From NCBI RefSeq assembly GCF_015207655.1, contig NZ_JADEWN010000020.1, forward strand, positions 1-64,000: a stretch of 64,000 nucleotides of DNA, given 5' to 3'. A program made the position numbers and the translations under genes. The first letter of the stretch is position 1. Each line of letters begins with the position of its first letter. The notes under the pieces are model-generated. The model was not told where the DNA came from. It did no database searches and saw nothing but the letters and a program-made list of their open reading frames with translations. Shown in pieces: positions 62,656 through 64,000 of this stretch. The stretch comes from Gloeocapsopsis crepidinum LEGE 06123. GTDB lineage: Bacteria > Cyanobacteriota > Cyanobacteriia > Cyanobacteriales > Chroococcidiopsidaceae.

Positions 62656-63897
62656 TCACTTCTGCGCCAACTGCGGTATCCGACCCCGCAATCCAATCAT
62701 CAACTGCAATGCATAAACCCTAAATACAGGAATCCGCCGCAACATCCACAAACCCAACCGCCGCACGACTACCAAAGGCAACCAATCGTTAGAAAACACC
62801 CGATCCAACAAGTCAGTAAAACCCAAAATTGCGAGATTTTCCCGCTTGCGCCAATGTTCATATTGCTGTAATATCTGAATACTACCAATATCCTGGTTAT
62901 TTTTGTGCGCATTTTGCAACACCTGTGCCAAAGCAGCCGCATCACGCACACCTAAGTTTAAACCTTGACCGCCCACCGGATGACAACAATGCGCTGCATC
63001 GCCAATCAAAGCCAAGCGAGGTAATACATAGCGATCGCTCTGCATCAACTGCACCGGAAACATAAAGCGATCGCCTTCAAGTTCTAATTTCCCCATCTGA
63101 TCGCCATAACGATGTTGCAACTCCTGCAAAAACTGCACGTCATCCAATGCGAGTAAAGCTTTAGCTTCTTCATGCGGTGCTGTCCAGACAATCCGACAGC
63201 GGTTTCCTGGTAGCGGTAGAATTGCAAACGGACCACTCGACCAAAACCGCTCATAGGCGGTATCATTATGAGATTTTTCTGGTTTCACAAAAGCAACAAT
63301 ACACGACTGCCAGTATTGCCAACCACGAGTTTTAATTCCTGCGGCATTACGAATACGCGATCGCGCCCCATCAGCGGCTACAAGTAACTTGGTACGAATA
63401 GTTTGTAACTCGCCATTCATGGAGACTGAAATCTCCATACAATCTGGTTGGTACTGTGTTTTTACCACTTCCACCGGACACAAATAGCTAATATTAGAGC
63501 ATCCCTGCATAAATTCCTGCAACGGTGCTAGCAGTGCGTGGTGTTCTGCTACATAACCAATGACATCTGTACCTAAATCTGCGGTTTGAAATTCAACGAT
63601 ACCAGGGTAATCAGCGTCAGAAAGCCGCACTCGGCGATACTGGGCAATGTTGGGTAACATTTTAGCCCAAACACCAATGCCCTGAAAAATTCGTGCTGCG
63701 AGTTGGTGAACTGCATAAGCTTGTCCTTTAGACGCTGCGACAGAATGCTGTTTTGCTTCGATTACCGCTACCCGCAATCCAGGATCTTGCAATGCACACG
63801 CCAGTGTCAGCCCCACAATACCACCACCGACGATCGCTAAGTCATAATCATAGTCCAACTGAGGACAAACCGCTTGCTCCAACTGCTCCAGCACCAT
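62656..63897 (-). CDS. UbiH/VisC-family FAD-dependent hydroxylase
   Basis: 413 aa. FAD motif VGGGIVGL (23-30), the DG motif VAADGARSRIRNAAGI, and the GD motif LIGDAAHCCHPVGGQGLNLG with the D-A-A-x-L stretch that defines UbiH/UbiF/VisC. The family hydroxylates ring precursors of quinones. Cyanobacteria make plastoquinone and phylloquinone rather than ubiquinone, so the substrate may be another aromatic. The promoter probably lies in the last 100 bp of the window, where I see no other feature. Confidence 0.9.
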   Translation of the reverse strand: MVLEQLEQAVCPQLDYDYDLAIVGGGIVGLTLACALQDPGLRVAVIEAKQHSVAASKGQAYAVHQLAARIFQGIGVWAKMLPNIAQYRRVRLSDADYPGIVEFQTADLGTDVIGYVAEHHALLAPLQEFMQGCSNISYLCPVEVVKTQYQPDCMEISVSMNGELQTIRTKLLVAADGARSRIRNAAGIKTRGWQYWQSCIVAFVKPEKSHNDTAYERFWSSGPFAILPLPGNRCRIVWTAPHEEAKALLALDDVQFLQELQHRYGDQMGKLELEGDRFMFPVQLMQSDRYVLPRLALIGDAAHCCHPVGGQGLNLGVRDAAALAQVLQNAHKNNQDIGSIQILQQYEHWRKRENLAILGFTDLLDRVFSNDWLPLVVVRRLGLWMLRRIPVFRVYALQLMIGLRGRIPQLAQK

Positions 63898-64000
63898 TGT
63901 TAGTAAAATTTACAACTAGCTAACACATTGTTTACTTTTCTTAATTGTTACGCGATCGCCCTTAGATAATCAAGGACATTAACTTAAGTTACACTTAACT

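Noticed and set aside
1-64000. Many GCGATCGC octamers as a novel repeat
   Set aside because: This is the well-known HIP1 palindrome, over-represented in most cyanobacterial genomes.

Overview
The window is chromosomal DNA from a cyanobacterium. Evidence: the HIP1 octamer GCGATCGC occurs throughout, coding is AT-leaning, and there are many cyanobacterial families (HepA/HepC-type polysaccharide genes, DevBCA exporter, GH57 branching enzyme, Uma2 and DUF6887 remnants, HTH-NB-ARC ATPase). The gene mix fits the unicellular Chroococcidiopsis/Gloeocapsopsis-like lineages or their heterocystous relatives; this placement is inference. No rRNA, tRNA, CRISPR array or complete IS was recognised.

Region 1-9.9 kb: the tail of an IS630-type transposase, a hybrid histidine kinase, then divergent cysK and cysH with a shared intergenic regulatory motif, a wrecked Crp-family regulator and a small Cys-rich protein. 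Next is an operon for an exported flavin amine oxidase, an exported RidA-type imine deaminase and a secreted protein. An AT-rich gap with a 20-bp perfect palindrome follows, then two decayed oxidoreductase genes (SDR, nitroreductase).

Region 10-32.7 kb, all on the minus strand: a large exopolysaccharide cluster. In transcription order: an HTH + NB-ARC-type ATPase, a leader with four phased ATCGTA repeats, a GT4, a Wzc-like co-polymerase/tyrosine kinase, a HepC-like initiating sugar transferase, a HepA-like ABC exporter, a nitroreductase coupled to a polysaccharide pyruvyl transferase, five GT2 glycosyltransferases (one frameshifted), a Wzy/ligase-type polymerase, and two paralogous exported clan GH-A-like hydrolases around two more GT4 genes. 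The Wzc-HepC-HepA order resembles the heterocyst envelope polysaccharide island of Anabaena.

Region 32.7-47.4 kb: a gene-poor stretch with inverted repeats and a second copy of the cys motif; a phnD-phnC-phnE phosphonate/phosphite uptake operon in which phnE is a double-length fusion and a strong hairpin separates phnD from phnC; a CrtI-type carotenoid oxidoreductase; a dead Uma2 gene; an isoprenylcysteine-methyltransferase-like membrane protein; a TetR-DevB-GNAT-DevC-DevA efflux operon; a frameshifted exported nucleoside-phosphorylase-like gene; and an orphan NMT1/SsuA-type binding lipoprotein.

Region 47.5-64 kb: mostly housekeeping and accessory metabolism: two aromatic-ring-hydroxylase-type flavoproteins, a VOC protein, a GH57 branching enzyme with a clear terminator, an EcsC/TerB-like protein coupled to gamma-glutamyltransferase, an alpha/beta hydrolase, PanE, an oxalyl-CoA-synthetase-like ligase, a HicB-like orphan, a DUF4258/DUF2283 toxin-antitoxin-like pair with its own inverted repeat, an AraC regulator with a secreted double-ABM protein and the relic of a TonB siderophore receptor, and a DUF72 protein. 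About ten genes in the window are visibly broken, which suggests active local gene decay.
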